Assembly: GCF_004769195.1 (NCBI RefSeq)
Contig: NZ_RQET01000001.1
Coordinates: forward strand, 372,001-436,000
Length of the DNA: 64,000 nucleotides
DNA from: Leptospira fletcheri
GTDB taxonomy: Bacteria; Spirochaetota; Leptospiria; Leptospirales; Leptospiraceae
Direction: 5' to 3'
Part shown: positions 30,699 to 42,672 of the stretch, in pieces
Layout: every line of letters begins with the position of its first letter
Numbering within the stretch: position 1 is the stretch's first letter
Translations under genes and position numbers: made by a program
Notes under the pieces: generated by a model
Seen by the model: the letters and a program-made list of their open reading frames with translations, nothing else
What the model was told of the DNA's origin: nothing
Database searches by the model: none

Positions 30699-31058
30699 CT
30701 ATTCCTTTTCCTCGTCGTTGTCCCGGATAGGCCGCCTTCCGGAAAAGCCTTCGTCGTAGCCGTGCTCGAACAAAAGATCCTCTTCCCCCAAATGCCAGCA
30801 ATAATAACCGCGTCCGTTGTCGAAGTCTACGAGCCACAAACCCTTAACTTCTACTCCGAGATCGCGGATTTTTTCCGCCCAATCGATCAATAATTCCTCT
30901 AATTGCGCCTCTTTGGCTTCCTGCTCGTTCTCTCTCAGGATTTCATCCTTGAGTTCCCTGTGGAGCTCGTTTACGGAAGAATAATATTCTTCCGTAACGG
31001 AACGGACATAAGGCAGAATTTTACGGGCTTCTTCGTACGTCCAGATTTTACGTTCCAT
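30699..31058 (-). CDS. DUF2203-family protein
   Basis: A 119-residue acidic cytoplasmic protein that matches the DUF2203 pattern. It starts with [21 protein letters not shown], has a helical middle ([19 protein letters not shown]), then the signature [29 protein letters not shown] near the C-terminus. The role of this family is not known. It sits ten bases upstream of dapL and 60 bp downstream of pyrB on the same strand. Confidence 0.8.
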   Translation of the reverse strand: MERKIWTYEEARKILPYVRSVTEEYYSSVNELHRELKDEILRENEQEAKEAQLEELLIDWAEKIRDLGVEVKGLWLVDFDNGRGYYCWHLGEEDLLFEHGYDEGFSGRRPIRDNDEEKE

Positions 31059-31118
31059 CTACGAATCCGATTCCCTATTAGAATTCCGACGAGGACATTC
31101 CCGACTTAAATCGCCGTA

Positions 31119-32045
<927 letters not shown>

Positions 32046-32144
32046 TCCGAAGGCCAGGATGCGATGGGCCGAATGGTACGCAAGAGATTTAGGTTTTTCA
32101 CCTCGCTTCCCGATCCGTTTCCTTGCGCAGCAGAAAAGAACGAC

Positions 32145-35100
32145 TTAGCGGTGGATTTTTCCTTTTTTGGAAAATCTCTGAAACACGGAAAGAACGATCG
32201 GAACGTAGATCAAGCTCCCCAAGGTTCCGAACCCGAGCCCCCAGCCCAAAGCCAAAGTCATCGGAACAAGAACGGGATCCGTTCCACCCAATCCGTACGC
32301 GGTGGGAAGGATCCCCGCTACGGTAGTCAAGGTCGTAAGAAGAATCGGTCGAAAACGTCTGCGACTAGCTTCCAAAAGTATGGAATCCAAGGAATCCTCG
32401 GATCCTTTTTGGATGGAATCGATACAATCCACCAAAACGATGGAAGCGTTTACGAGAACGCCCGCAAGTCCGATGATCCCGATCATAGCCAAAAAGCTGA
32501 TCGCCTTCCCCGAAAGAGGAAAGCCGATCACGATCCCGGTAATTCCCAAAGGGATCGTACTCAGGATCAGGAAGGGACGCCAGAAACTCTGCATCGTCAA
32601 CGCGAGAATCGCGAAAATTCCGAATAACGCCAAGATTCCGGCCTTACCCAGGGATTCCATGGAACGCTGGGTATCCTTCTCCTCTCCCCCGAAGGCGAGG
32701 GAAATCCCGGGATACTGCCTTTCGATCAGAGGCTTGAATTCCTGGATGATTTTGGAATTCGCCTCGTGAGCCGTGATCTTTTCCGTTTTTACGTCCGCAT
32801 TGACCGTGATCGCTCTTTCGAAATCCCTGTGAGAAAGGAGTTCGGGAGAATCGACGAGTTCCATTTTGGAAATCTTAGCCAGGTGCGTGATGTTTCCGGC
32901 CTTATTCCGCAAAGGAATATGTTTGATTTCCTCCGGATCCTTTCTAAAATCCTGATCGTACTGGACTCTCAGATAAATCTTCGTCCTTCCCTTTCGAACC
33001 GTGCCGGCTCTTTCTCCGTCATAGGCCGCCCTCAGAGTGTTTGCCGCCGCAAAACTGGAAATACCCGTAAAACTTTCCAATCCTTCATCCAGACGAATTT
33101 GCATTTGCTTTCTTCCGTAACGATAATCGTCCCGGATAGAATGGACGCCCGGAATCGTCTTCAGAAAGTTCTGGAGTTCGAGGGAGACTTTTTCGAGCTG
33201 TCCATAATCTTTTCCTAAAATAGAAACCGTGATCGGTGCACCGATCGGAGGAGCCGCACCGAACTCCTCCATATAGACTCCGACCAACCCGGGAGTTTTT
33301 TTGAAATCCGATTCCAGAGAAGCCAGAATCTCGCTCGCCTTACGTTTCCGATCCGATTCCGGAGTCAGATATACCAGGACGACTCCCAAGTTTTCTCCGA
33401 ATCTGGAAAGCGGATCGTCCGAATCCGTTTGTTGCACTCCTATCTTTATGGAGTAACTTACGAGTTCGTTTGCGGGAATCTTCCGGATCACCGTCTCCAT
33501 ATACTTCATTTTCTCTCTCGTTTGATAGATCCGGTACGAACTAGGAAACTCCGCCTTTACCGTAAAAATCTCGATGTCTTCTTTGGGGAAGAGAATGAAT
33601 TTCATTCTACCCAAGGCAAAAAAGGAAAGTAGAATCAGAATTACGATAATTGCGAAAGAGGAAAATTTATGGCGCAGGCAAAACGCGATAAAATCGGAGA
33701 ACTTCTCCTCCATCCGATGGAAAAAAGAATCCAGATTCTTCCGGAGACGGGACGATCGTTGTAACTCCTCCGGAGTCTTTGCGAAGACGCTGATCCTTGC
33801 CGGCAAAAACAGAAAGGATTCTAATAAACTCGCGGTCAAAGCAACGATTACTACGAGAGGGATCTGCCATACGAATTTCCCCATAATTCCCGTCATAAAC
33901 AACATGGGAAGAAAAGCGGCTACGGTAGTCAGATAGGATCCGAAGATCGGAACCGTCATTTCCATCGTTCCCTTGACGGAAGCCGAAAAGGAATCCATAT
34001 TTTTTCCCAAATAGGTATAGATATTCTCCGAAATCACGATGGAGTTATCCACCAACATACCCAAAGCGATGATCAATCCCATCATGGAAATCATGTTAAA
34101 GGAAACGTCGAAAAACGGGATCACCGCGAAAGTCATCAACATAGAAATGGGAAGAGAAAGAGAAGTCAGTGTGGCCGTTCTAAAATCCAAAAATAGGAAT
34201 AGAATCCCGAAAACGATACAGAATCCGATGAGAGCGTTGGAGGAGACGACATCCAAGCGTTTCGAAGTCCGCTTGGCCTCGTCGCTTAACGTTAAGGTTT
34301 TTATTTCCGGAGGCACGGTTGCGGAGAGTTCTGACAATCTCTTTCTCACCTTGTCCGCCGTATCGATGGCATCCGACCTTTCCTTTTTCACCACGGACAG
34401 AATCAGTCCTTGCTCGCCGTTCGCGATCGCAAGAAAGCGAGGGTATTCGAAAGTATCTTCCACTCTTGCCAGATTTCCGAGAGGAATCTTGGAAAAGAAA
34501 TCGTTGGTTCGGATCGGGACTTTGTAAATGTCCGAAGGCTCCCGAAATTCCCCGTCTATCCTAAGATCGAAGGCTACTTGCGTTTCGACCGAGCCGACAG
34601 GAAGGTTCACGTTTCGGTTTCGGATCGCGTTTGTAACGTCGGACAAATCCAATTGATACTGCTTGAGGCGATTCGCGTTGACTAGAATATGCCATTCTCG
34701 ATCCCTCTTACCGAATACGTCCACGCGAGCCACTCCCGGAATTTTTTCGAGCTCCCTCTCGATAAACTCCGCCGTGGTGTGTAGCTCGATCTCGTTTTTT
34801 CCTCCAAAAACGGAGAATTCCAAAATGGGATAGGAGCTGGATTTGCGTTCTGTGATTTTCGGTTTTTCCGTGACTTGGGCGGGAAATTCGGACGTAGCAC
34901 TGTCTACCGCCCTGCGAATCTCATCCAGAATTTTTTCGGGATCCTTCTCCTCCAAACTCACACGCACGTCTATGTCCGAAGCGGAATTCCGGGAAAAAGA
35001 ACGGATCTCATCGATTCCGTCTATCTCCTTGATTTTTTCCTCGATCGGATACGTGACCCTCAATTCCACATCCGCCGGAGCAGCGCCAGGAAATTTCGTC

Positions 35101-35246
35101 GTGATCACGAGTTGCTTCATGTCCACATTCGGAAACGTATCCCGACGAAGTCCCAAGAGAGAGACCAGACCGGCAAGAAAAACGAAAGCAGTCCCTAAAT
35201 ATAAAAATAACCGATTTCGAATAAAGGATTCTATAATACCGCGCAT
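32145..35246 (-). CDS. RND-superfamily efflux permease
   Basis: A 1033-residue AcrB/MdtB-type inner-membrane permease. TM1 is near the N-terminus ([20 protein letters not shown]). A large periplasmic loop begins [24 protein letters not shown]4 carries the proton-relay motif [19 protein letters not shown]. The C-terminal half repeats the layout ([23 protein letters not shown]). It probably exports small toxic molecules using proton influx. The single Asp followed by Asn in TM4 differs from the AcrB Asp-Asp pair but occurs in relatives. No membrane-fusion protein is adjacent, and the only TolC-like gene is 7 kb away in another operon. A strong inverted repeat lies 70 bp upstream. Confidence 0.9.
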   Translation of the reverse strand: MRGIIESFIRNRLFLYLGTAFVFLAGLVSLLGLRRDTFPNVDMKQLVITTKFPGAAPADVELRVTYPIEEKIKEIDGIDEIRSFSRNSASDIDVRVSLEEKDPEKILDEIRRAVDSATSEFPAQVTEKPKITERKSSSYPILEFSVFGGKNEIELHTTAEFIERELEKIPGVARVDVFGKRDREWHILVNANRLKQYQLDLSDVTNAIRNRNVNLPVGSVETQVAFDLRIDGEFREPSDIYKVPIRTNDFFSKIPLGNLARVEDTFEYPRFLAIANGEQGLILSVVKKERSDAIDTADKVRKRLSELSATVPPEIKTLTLSDEAKRTSKRLDVVSSNALIGFCIVFGILFLFLDFRTATLTSLSLPISMLMTFAVIPFFDVSFNMISMMGLIIALGMLVDNSIVISENIYTYLGKNMDSFSASVKGTMEMTVPIFGSYLTTVAAFLPMLFMTGIMGKFVWQIPLVVIVALTASLLESFLFLPARISVFAKTPEELQRSSRLRKNLDSFFHRMEEKFSDFIAFCLRHKFSSFAIIVILILLSFFALGRMKFILFPKEDIEIFTVKAEFPSSYRIYQTREKMKYMETVIRKIPANELVSYSIKIGVQQTDSDDPLSRFGENLGVVLVYLTPESDRKRKASEILASLESDFKKTPGLVGVYMEEFGAAPPIGAPITVSILGKDYGQLEKVSLELQNFLKTIPGVHSIRDDYRYGRKQMQIRLDEGLESFTGISSFAAANTLRAAYDGERAGTVRKGRTKIYLRVQYDQDFRKDPEEIKHIPLRNKAGNITHLAKISKMELVDSPELLSHRDFERAITVNADVKTEKITAHEANSKIIQEFKPLIERQYPGISLAFGGEEKDTQRSMESLGKAGILALFGIFAILALTMQSFWRPFLILSTIPLGITGIVIGFPLSGKAISFLAMIGIIGLAGVLVNASIVLVDCIDSIQKGSEDSLDSILLEASRRRFRPILLTTLTTVAGILPTAYGLGGTDPVLVPMTLALGWGLGFGTLGSLIYVPIVLSVFQRFSKKGKIHR

Positions 35247-35315
35247 TGCCTTTCGTCCAAAGGCCTAATTTCGGAAACTTGCCGTTCCAGTCAAGGGAAG
35301 AGAAAGAAATTTCAG

Positions 35316-35359
35316 TTCTCGACTTTAGTCGGAATACTGATTCCGACTAAAGTCGAGAA
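35316..35359. promoter_or_regulatory. Perfect 20-bp inverted repeat upstream of the RND gene
   Basis: The 20-bp arm at 35316-35335 (key bases TTCTCGACTTTAGTCGG) is followed after the loop ACTG by its exact reverse complement at 35340-35359. It lies 70 bp before the RND start and downstream of the desaturase stop, both minus. It may end the desaturase transcript or be the operator of the pump. In the minus direction the bases after the stem are AACTGAAATTTCTTTC, only moderately T-rich. Confidence 0.65.
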
Positions 35360-35381
35360 GAAGAAGTCGAGATGGGGTGTA

Positions 35382-35575
35382 GGTCTCCCCGCCCTTCCTG
35401 GGCGGGGGCCGGTGCGGTGGTACCCTCGAAGCGGCAACCGCACTCGCGTAACATATATTTTCCCCAAAGGAAAGTCCTTTTTAAAAAATTCCCTGCAGGA
35501 CCTCCTACAACAAAGAAAATTGAAAAAAGGGCTTACAAAAACATCCTTTTTCCGATCGGCATTTCCACGACTCGG
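35382..35575 (+). repeat. Dispersed intergenic hairpin repeat, copy A
   Basis: Contains the hairpin CCCCGCCC (35387-35394) with GGGCGGGG (35400-35407), then a GCCGGTG-GGT block, CCTCGAAGCGGC, a TTTTTAAAAAATTC block, ACCTCCTACAACA and CTTACAAAAACATCC. The same blocks come in the same order in copy B. It fills most of the 331-bp gap between the desaturase and the RND gene, is oriented opposite to both genes, and ends a few bases from the desaturase stop. Limits are approximate. Confidence 0.8.
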
Positions 35576-35577
35576 TC

Positions 35578-36498
35578 CTAAATCAGTCCCTTCCATTGAC
35601 TCCAGGCTTGTCTCCAAAACCCTTTGTCCCAAAATTCGCCGACCGTCTCCATCTGTTTCGGCAGTCGATTCCACGGAACTCCAGGAAACCGATGATGGAT
35701 TCTGTGATAGTTGAAATGCAAAAACCAGCGACTAAGACGATCCGGAAGCCGTAGGTTGTATGCCGAATTCTTATTGTCGATTTCCTTCGCATAATGATAT
35801 GCGTTATCAAAGAAAGACACGAAGAAAGCGCGTAATAATAACAGAATCAAAAGAATCCAAAAATGGGTTCCATATAGCCAAAAAGAAACGGAATATAATA
35901 AAAACGTGAATAATAAATCTTTTCGAGCCTCCGAAAGGATCTCTGGCTTCAGCACCCATTTAAAGAAAGCATCTTCAATCGGATATCGAACCGTCTTCTG
36001 CGAGATTCTTTTCGACCAAGCTGAAGGAAGAAACAGAACGAAACCGATTCCTACTTCGAATAGGTACGTAGCGAACGTGATTCTGAAATAGTAGTTCAGA
36101 CTTTGCATCCATCTCGGGCGACCGGAGTCTGCCTCGAAGAATTCGATTCTATCCCCCGCCTCGCGATTGAATTTATGATGCATCAAATGACTAGCCTTCA
36201 ACACCACGAATTGTGTACCGAATAAGATTGAGAGAACTCGCCCCCAAAATTGGCTTTGGGATCGGTCGTTGGAAAAATTACCGTGAATACTTTCATGGAT
36301 CAAATTCCAAAGCAGATAAGAGAAAGGACCGCTCACAACGGCGAAGAAGATCCCGATACCGACCATGCCCGGGAAGAAGTTCAGCAAGACAGGAATCGAA
36401 AAATGTAGGCTTCCGAAAAAAAGAATCAATCCCCACGCAATTCGAATGTTCTGCCGCGTTGGAAGCTCTCGAATTGGGTTCATGGTCGAAACAGACAT
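35578..36498 (-). CDS. Membrane fatty acid desaturase
   Basis: A 306-residue protein with about four membrane segments and the di-iron histidine boxes of membrane desaturases: HESIHG (68-73), HLMHHKF (104-110) and FNYHRIHHRFPG (about 263-273). It would insert a double bond into acyl chains using oxygen, electrons and a reductase partner not seen nearby. The start is the ATG at 36496-36498; an alternative ATG five codons later (MNPIREL) is possible, and neither has a clear Shine-Dalgarno. It is divergent from the MBL lipoprotein gene with 94 bp between. Whether the substrate is a lipid acyl chain or a carotenoid cannot be told. Confidence 0.88.
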   Translation of the reverse strand: MSVSTMNPIRELPTRQNIRIAWGLILFFGSLHFSIPVLLNFFPGMVGIGIFFAVVSGPFSYLLWNLIHESIHGNFSNDRSQSQFWGRVLSILFGTQFVVLKASHLMHHKFNREAGDRIEFFEADSGRPRWMQSLNYYFRITFATYLFEVGIGFVLFLPSAWSKRISQKTVRYPIEDAFFKWVLKPEILSEARKDLLFTFLLYSVSFWLYGTHFWILLILLLLRAFFVSFFDNAYHYAKEIDNKNSAYNLRLPDRLSRWFLHFNYHRIHHRFPGVPWNRLPKQMETVGEFWDKGFWRQAWSQWKGLI

Positions 36499-36592
36499 CT
36501 ATCGATCTAGATCCGGAAAAAGGCTTTGCAAAGCAATCATTTCGAAGGAAAAAATTCTCCCTTTTTCCGAGCCTCCCGTCCAATGATACAAT

Positions 36593-37699
36593 ATGATAAA
36601 AATGAAATCCGTCCTCTTGGTCGTTTCTACCATACTTCTGTCTGGTTGCTTCCCTTTGGATCCCGACCGGAATCTATCTCCCAGTTACAAGGACGGACGA
36701 TTCAGAAATCTAGCTCCCGATGAGGAACTGAACGGTAAATCTTTCTTTTCCGTACTCAAATGGAAACTTCTCGGCCCTCGCGACCCCCTCGCCCTTCCGA
36801 ATCTAGACAAAGAACCTCCTATGGTTTTGGAAAGAACTCCTTCCAGCCTTTTAGCCAAGGACGGAACTGTTAAAGTGGTCTGGTTCGGGCACGCCACGGT
36901 TTGGATTTCCGTGAATTCGGGAGGAAAAACGGTAAATATCCTCACCGACCCCATATTCGAATCTCCTCTCTTAGTGGACCGTTGGGTCCCCCTTCCGATA
37001 TCGAAGGAAACGCTTCCTCCTGTGGATCTAGTCGTAGTCAGCCACGCACACCGGGATCATTTGGATCGACCCAGCCTCAGATATCTTCGGGAAAAGAACC
37101 CGGGGTTAAAGATTCTTCTGCCTTCCGGCATGAAGGCTTTTTCTTCGGATGAAAAATTGGGTCTTGTGCAAGTGCAGGAAATCGGACAAGTAACACGGCA
37201 AGATTCCGTAAAAGTCACCTTTCTTCCCGCGTATCATTGGAGCCGAATGGGAATCAATGATACGAACCAGTATTTCTGGGGAAGCTACTCGATCGAAGCC
37301 AACGGAAAACTTCTGTATTTCGCTGGAGATACCGGATATTCCGTTCATTTTAAAGAAATTGCAAAGATGTTGGGAAAGCCGATCGACTTAGCCCTGCTTC
37401 CCATAGGTGCATACAAACCTAGGTGGTTCATGAAATACGCCCACATAGGACCTGACGAAGCCTTAACTGCCTCCTTAGATCTGAACGCGAGATCCTTCGC
37501 GCCTATCCATTGGGGAACCTTTCCTCTCGGAGACGATCTTCCCCAGGAACCCTTAATGGATCTGAAAGGAAAATTGAATTTTCCCGAAATTCCGGATATT
37601 AAAGGACTAAACCCCCTCTATACGGGAATTTCTTGGGGGAATAAGAACGGAGTTCGAGTTCTACCTTGGACCATAGGCAGTGGGATAGATTTAGAATAA
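36593..37699 (+). CDS. MBL-fold metallohydrolase lipoprotein (NAPE-PLD/UlaG-like)
   Basis: A 368-residue predicted lipoprotein: leader ending TILLSGC (Cys19). The metallo-beta-lactamase motif SHAHRDHLD (His151, His153, Asp155, His156) would hold two zinc ions. FGHATVWISV, ILTDPIF, FAGDTGYSVHF and IHWGTFPL follow, as in N-acylphosphatidylethanolamine phospholipase D-like hydrolases. A phospholipid-directed phosphodiesterase in the envelope is plausible but not proven. A second ATG three codons in (MKSVLL) may be the true start. No Shine-Dalgarno helps to decide. Confidence 0.85.
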   Translation: MIKMKSVLLVVSTILLSGCFPLDPDRNLSPSYKDGRFRNLAPDEELNGKSFFSVLKWKLLGPRDPLALPNLDKEPPMVLERTPSSLLAKDGTVKVVWFGHATVWISVNSGGKTVNILTDPIFESPLLVDRWVPLPISKETLPPVDLVVVSHAHRDHLDRPSLRYLREKNPGLKILLPSGMKAFSSDEKLGLVQVQEIGQVTRQDSVKVTFLPAYHWSRMGINDTNQYFWGSYSIEANGKLLYFAGDTGYSVHFKEIAKMLGKPIDLALLPIGAYKPRWFMKYAHIGPDEALTASLDLNARSFAPIHWGTFPLGDDLPQEPLMDLKGKLNFPEIPDIKGLNPLYTGISWGNKNGVRVLPWTIGSGIDLE

Positions 37700-37780
37700 T
37701 CAACATTCGGAAAATAAATAGCCGTCCTTTTCTTTCTCTGAATTCTGGTATTTTCACAACGGAGACGACGGTTGTAAGAT

Positions 37781-38785
37781 ATGAAAAATATTTTTTTCCC
37801 AAAAGTGAATTCAAAACCTTATTTCGCTTATTATATAAGCGCGATTTTCCTAGGGGCTCTGATATGCGTGCCTGGAACAAATGCGAAGGAATCCGATGCA
37901 CCTACGGTTCCTATGGCAATAGCTGAGGAAAAACCCGAGGAAGACGTATCTAAAACGAAGAAGGCGGAAAGGCGGGTAGACGAACGCAAAGGAACCTGGA
38001 CATTCCAATGGGGTTACAATCGAACCTCATTTTCCCAAAGCGATATCAACTTCCGGGGTCCCGGGTATCATTTCACTCTCAAAGGGGTGGATGCCAGGGA
38101 CAAACCGCAAAGCGTGGATTCCAGCTATGTAAACATCAATCTATGGGAAACACCGCAGTTTAACTTCAAATTCGCGTACTACATTACGAATCATTTTTTC
38201 ATCTCTTTCGGAGAGGATCATATGAAATACGTGATGACTCCCGGTCAGGCCGGGACCATTTCAGGATACATAGATCCGTTGGCGATCCAACGAGCACGGT
38301 TCGGGACTTCTCCGGAATCCGCCGTTTATCTCTATACCTTTCCGAATAACCTGAACCAGTTCGCCGGATACCACGGTGGAGGGCAGACTGTCAATATCAC
38401 TCCGGATTTTTTGAAATTCGAACATACCGACGGATTGAATTTCTTCTTCATCGAACCCGGTTTTACGAATTCCTTCTGGGTTTCCAAGGACGGACAACAC
38501 GCATTCAGCTTGGTAGGTTCCGCCGGCGGTGGGCCGGTGGTTTGCCGTAGCGATGTCCGTCTTTTCGGAGAAGGAAAGAACAATCACTTCCACTTGTCCG
38601 GTTACGGAGTCACGGCGTATGTCGGAACAAGACTCGACTTCTTCCGTTCCTTCTTTATCGAAATCGGAGGAAGAGGGGGATACATAGATCTTACGAACAT
38701 CCTTACCAACGGTAGAAGTAAAGACAGAGCGACCCAGAATTTCGATTTTATGGAACTGATCGGGTCGGCAGGTATCAATTTTTAA
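37781..38785 (+). CDS. Putative outer membrane beta-barrel protein
   Basis: A 334-residue protein with a signal peptide (hydrophobic segment about 15-33, likely cleavage near NA-KE at 36) and a charged linker ([23 protein letters not shown], positions about 48-70). Alternating strands rich in aromatic and polar residues follow ([27 protein letters not shown]). It ends IGSAGINF; a final Phe is the usual outer-membrane sorting signal. No known porin family is recognised. The ruvA start is 14 bp after its stop. Confidence 0.72.
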   Translation: MKNIFFPKVNSKPYFAYYISAIFLGALICVPGTNAKESDAPTVPMAIAEEKPEEDVSKTKKAERRVDERKGTWTFQWGYNRTSFSQSDINFRGPGYHFTLKGVDARDKPQSVDSSYVNINLWETPQFNFKFAYYITNHFFISFGEDHMKYVMTPGQAGTISGYIDPLAIQRARFGTSPESAVYLYTFPNNLNQFAGYHGGGQTVNITPDFLKFEHTDGLNFFFIEPGFTNSFWVSKDGQHAFSLVGSAGGGPVVCRSDVRLFGEGKNNHFHLSGYGVTAYVGTRLDFFRSFFIEIGGRGGYIDLTNILTNGRSKDRATQNFDFMELIGSAGINF

Positions 38786-38799
38786 GGAAGGGATCCGAT

Positions 38800-39438
38800 T
38801 TGATTTCCGGTCTGCAAGGTTCTATTCGTAAATTGGAAGTGAATACCGTTCATTTGGACGTACAATCGATCACTTACGAAATTACAATTTCCTTTAAAAC
38901 GTATCTGGAATTAAAGGAGAACTTTAAGGCCGAAAAAAAGGACGTGAGACTGCACATCTACCATTCGATGACCGAGCGGGGGCAGCGCCTCTTCGGTTTT
39001 CTTCACGAACGGGACAAGGAATTTTTTAAAGTGATCAAAGGATTGCACGGGATAGGAGAAATGACCGCCTTAAAAGTGCTTTCCTTCTTCACCCCTTGGG
39101 AATTGTACGGAATCGTCTCTTCCGGCCAGGCCAAAGATCTGGAAAAAATTCCCAAAGTTCGGTCCAAAACCTCGGAAAAGATCTTTTTCGAGGTGAAGCA
39201 GAATAAGAAAAAATTAGAACTTTTTTTGGAGGGAACTCCCACGGATCCGATTCCCTCGGAATTCGGACCGAGTGTCCTTCCCTCTCCTGCAGACCGCTTC
39301 AAGGAAACCGCAATCCAAGCATTAGTTCAGCTCGGGTTCGACGATAAATCCGCTGCAAAAGAAGTCGAAAAACACCTCAAAAAACAATCGTTTACCGACA
39401 CCGGCGAGCTCATCCGGGAAATCTTAAAAAACCTTTGA
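38800..39438 (+). CDS. ruvA: Holliday junction helicase subunit RuvA
   Basis: A 212-residue protein. The N-terminal OB-fold ([20 protein letters not shown]) is followed by two helix-hairpin-helix motifs ([16 protein letters not shown] and [19 protein letters not shown]) and a C-terminal domain ([19 protein letters not shown]) that contacts RuvB. RuvA tetramers hold four-way junctions for the RuvB motor. The start is TTG at 38800, placed well behind AAGGAAGGG. There is no ruvB or ruvC beside it; instead it follows an outer membrane protein gene, probably by chance of operon layout. Confidence 0.93.
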   Translation: MISGLQGSIRKLEVNTVHLDVQSITYEITISFKTYLELKENFKAEKKDVRLHIYHSMTERGQRLFGFLHERDKEFFKVIKGLHGIGEMTALKVLSFFTPWELYGIVSSGQAKDLEKIPKVRSKTSEKIFFEVKQNKKKLELFLEGTPTDPIPSEFGPSVLPSPADRFKETAIQALVQLGFDDKSAAKEVEKHLKKQSFTDTGELIREILKNL

Positions 39439-39618
39439 TCCTCAAATTCCGATAGATATAAAGCCCGGACTCCAAATCATCCCCAATCCGAAATACCTAC
39501 CAAAGAGACAGAATCCCCCGACCTGGAACCCCTTCCTAGCCCCCCCTTTTTCAAAAATCGACAGGAGGAAAAGAAATGAGTTGACAAAATAGTTCAAATT
39601 CAAAGCATTAAAACATGA

Positions 39619-39648
39619 ATCATTTCCCTTCTTGATAAGGAAAATGAT
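39619..39648. promoter_or_regulatory. Inverted repeat just before the DoxX Shine-Dalgarno
   Basis: ATCATTTCCCTT (39619-39630) and AAGGAAAATGAT (39637-39648) are inverted repeats with one mismatch and a six-base spacer. They end directly at AGGAG (39649-39653). A TTGACA at 39581-39586 could be a -35 box, but no good -10 follows. The repeat suits an operator, or an RNA hairpin that masks the ribosome site. The rest of the 223-bp gap after ruvA shows nothing else. Confidence 0.5.
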
Positions 39649-39661
39649 AGGAGAAGAAACA

Positions 39662-40108
39662 ATGTTAGAAGCGCTTCTTTCCACAAAGGAAGACTTAGTT
39701 CCTTTTTTACTTCGGATTATTTTGGCCGTGGTGATCTTTCCCCATGGAGCCCAAAAACTTTTCGGATGGTTTGGCGGTTACGGCTTCAAAGGCACATACG
39801 GATATATGACGCAGCAGGCAGGACTTCCTGGAATCATAGCGGTTTTGGTGATTTTAGGAGAATCTTTCGGATCGGTCACCTTGCTACTCGGATTCTTAAC
39901 TCGTTTTTCCGCGATTAGCATCGGCATCATTCTATTGGGAGCAACCCTTCTCGTCCACAGACAACATGGATTTTTCATGAACTGGTTCGGGGCACAGCAA
40001 GGAGAAGGTTACGAATACCATATTCTTGGAATCGGAATTGCTGTCGTTCTCGGGATTACCGGCGGCGGAATCTATTCCTTGGATCTTTGGCTCCAGGGAT
40101 TGCTCTAA
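39662..40108 (+). CDS. DoxX-family membrane protein
   Basis: A protein of about 148 residues with four membrane helices (FLLRIILAVVIFPHG, GIIAVLVILGESFGSVTLLLG, AISIGIILLGATLL, YHILGIGIAVVLGITGGGIY), the layout of DoxX proteins. HGAQKLFGWFGGYG is the family signature. Members are tied to thiol or oxidative stress in some bacteria, but the reaction is not settled. I chose the ATG at 39662 (MLEALLS), which has AGGAG seven to eight bases upstream. An ATG at 39632 lies inside the inverted repeat. Confidence 0.82.
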   Translation: MLEALLSTKEDLVPFLLRIILAVVIFPHGAQKLFGWFGGYGFKGTYGYMTQQAGLPGIIAVLVILGESFGSVTLLLGFLTRFSAISIGIILLGATLLVHRQHGFFMNWFGAQQGEGYEYHILGIGIAVVLGITGGGIYSLDLWLQGLL

Positions 40109-40156
40109 CGAGAAAGTTCGGAAAATCGCTTCGGAAAATTCCGTTGCGGGCATTGG

Positions 40157-40343
40157 GGTCTCCCCGCCCTTCCTGGGCGGGGGCCGGTGTGGCGGCACCC
40201 TCGAAGCGGCGGACCGAACGCGTATAGCACATGCTTTCCCCAAAAGAAAGTTCTTTTTAAAAAATTCTCTGGCGGAGCTCCTGCAACAAGGAAAACTGAA
40301 GAAAGGCTTACGAAAACATCCTGTTTCTGATCGACATTTCCAG
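40157..40343 (+). repeat. Dispersed intergenic hairpin repeat, copy B
   Basis: Hairpin CCCCGCCC (40162-40169) with GGGCGGGG (40175-40182), then GCCGGTGTGGCGGCACCC, TCGAAGCGGC, a TTTTTAAAAAATTC block, GGAGCTCCTGCAACA and CTTACGAAAACATCC, in the same order as copy A. It lies 49 bp after the DoxX stop in the same direction, so the hairpin could end that transcript. The remaining part of the gap before sucC (40344-40548) has another GGAGCTCCTGCAGCA fragment near 40403 and otherwise nothing I recognise. Confidence 0.8.
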
Positions 40344-40548
40344 GATTCTCCCAAGAGCCCACTTCCCTACCGGAACATGAGCGCGGGCCAAAACCCATAT
40401 CCGGGAGCTCCTGCAGCACCGACTCGATCCTAAGCATCTCACTCCCGATTCCTGGCACCTAATAACGATAGACAGGAAATTCCGGGCGAAAATCCTTAGA
40501 AAAAGCGATTTTGTATCCATTCATCAACCCCAATAAAAAGGCCAATGC

Positions 40549-41721
<1,173 letters not shown>

Positions 41722-41750
41722 GGAAACGGACAAAAAGGTTATAATCAAGA

Positions 41751-42635
41751 ATGGCAGTATTAGTAGATAACAATACCCGAGTCGTAGTCCAGGGAATCAC
41801 GGGAAAAGAAGGATCTTTTCACGCAACCCAAATGCTGGAATACGGTACGAACGTAGTCGCAGGTGTGACCCCCGGAAAAGGAGGCACAACCACTGATTTG
41901 GCAGGCAAGGCGGTTCCCGTATTTAACAGCCTCAAAGATGCGATTGCAAAAGAAGGTGCCAACGCCTCCATTATTTTCGTCCCCCCTCCCTTTGCGGCGG
42001 ACGCGATCTTAGAAGGAATTTTTAACGAAATCCCTCTGGTCGTTTGTATTACGGAAGGCATTCCTACCCATGACATGCTCAAAGTGTACAGCGCTCTTCG
42101 CAGTTCCAAAACCCGTTTGATCGGACCGAACTGTCCGGGGATCATCTCTCCGAAATATAGCGTAAAAATGGGAATCATGCCCGGATTTATCCACCAAGCT
42201 GGAAATATCGGAATCGTTTCTCGCTCCGGAACCTTGACTTACGAATCCGTAGCGCAGTTAAGCCAGCATGGACTGGGACAATCCACCGTAATCGGAATCG
42301 GAGGGGACCCTGTTCCCGGAATGAACCACACCGAAGCGATCAAACTTTTGAACGAGGATTCCGAAACCAAAGGGATCGTCATGATCGGAGAAATCGGCGG
42401 AACCTCGGAAGAAGAAGCGGCAGCTTATATCAAAAACAACGTGAAAAAACCCGTCGTAGGGTTTATCGCAGGCCAAACGGCTCCACCGGGCAAAAGGATG
42501 GGGCACGCGGGAGCGATTATCAGCGGTGGAATGGGAACGGCATCATCCAAAATGAAAGCCATGACCGAAGCGGGCATCCATGTCTGCCAATCCATCGCCG
42601 AAGTGGGCGAAAAAATGAAGAAAGCGATCGGTTAA
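41751..42635 (+). CDS. sucD: Succinyl-CoA synthetase alpha subunit
   Basis: A 294-residue subunit with the CoA-binding Rossmann part ([21 protein letters not shown]), [21 protein letters not shown], and the active-site phosphohistidine in [20 protein letters not shown] (about residue 248). Partner of sucC immediately upstream. The next gene (TolC-like) follows after 37 bp with a clear GGAGG, so polycistronic transcription is likely. Confidence 0.97.
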   Translation: MAVLVDNNTRVVVQGITGKEGSFHATQMLEYGTNVVAGVTPGKGGTTTDLAGKAVPVFNSLKDAIAKEGANASIIFVPPPFAADAILEGIFNEIPLVVCITEGIPTHDMLKVYSALRSSKTRLIGPNCPGIISPKYSVKMGIMPGFIHQAGNIGIVSRSGTLTYESVAQLSQHGLGQSTVIGIGGDPVPGMNHTEAIKLLNEDSETKGIVMIGEIGGTSEEEAAAYIKNNVKKPVVGFIAGQTAPPGKRMGHAGAIISGGMGTASSKMKAMTEAGIHVCQSIAEVGEKMKKAIG

Positions 42636-42672
42636 TACCGGTCTAAATTCGGGATCAGAATCGGAGGTCTAC

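Noticed and set aside
35312..35674. A minus-strand open frame through repeat copy A (and a similar one at 39932-40354 through copy B) with a shared FFKK-LGK-like stretch
   Set aside because: The shared residues come from the repeat DNA, and the reading frame shifts between the copies. The frames also run into neighbouring genes. I read them as non-coding.
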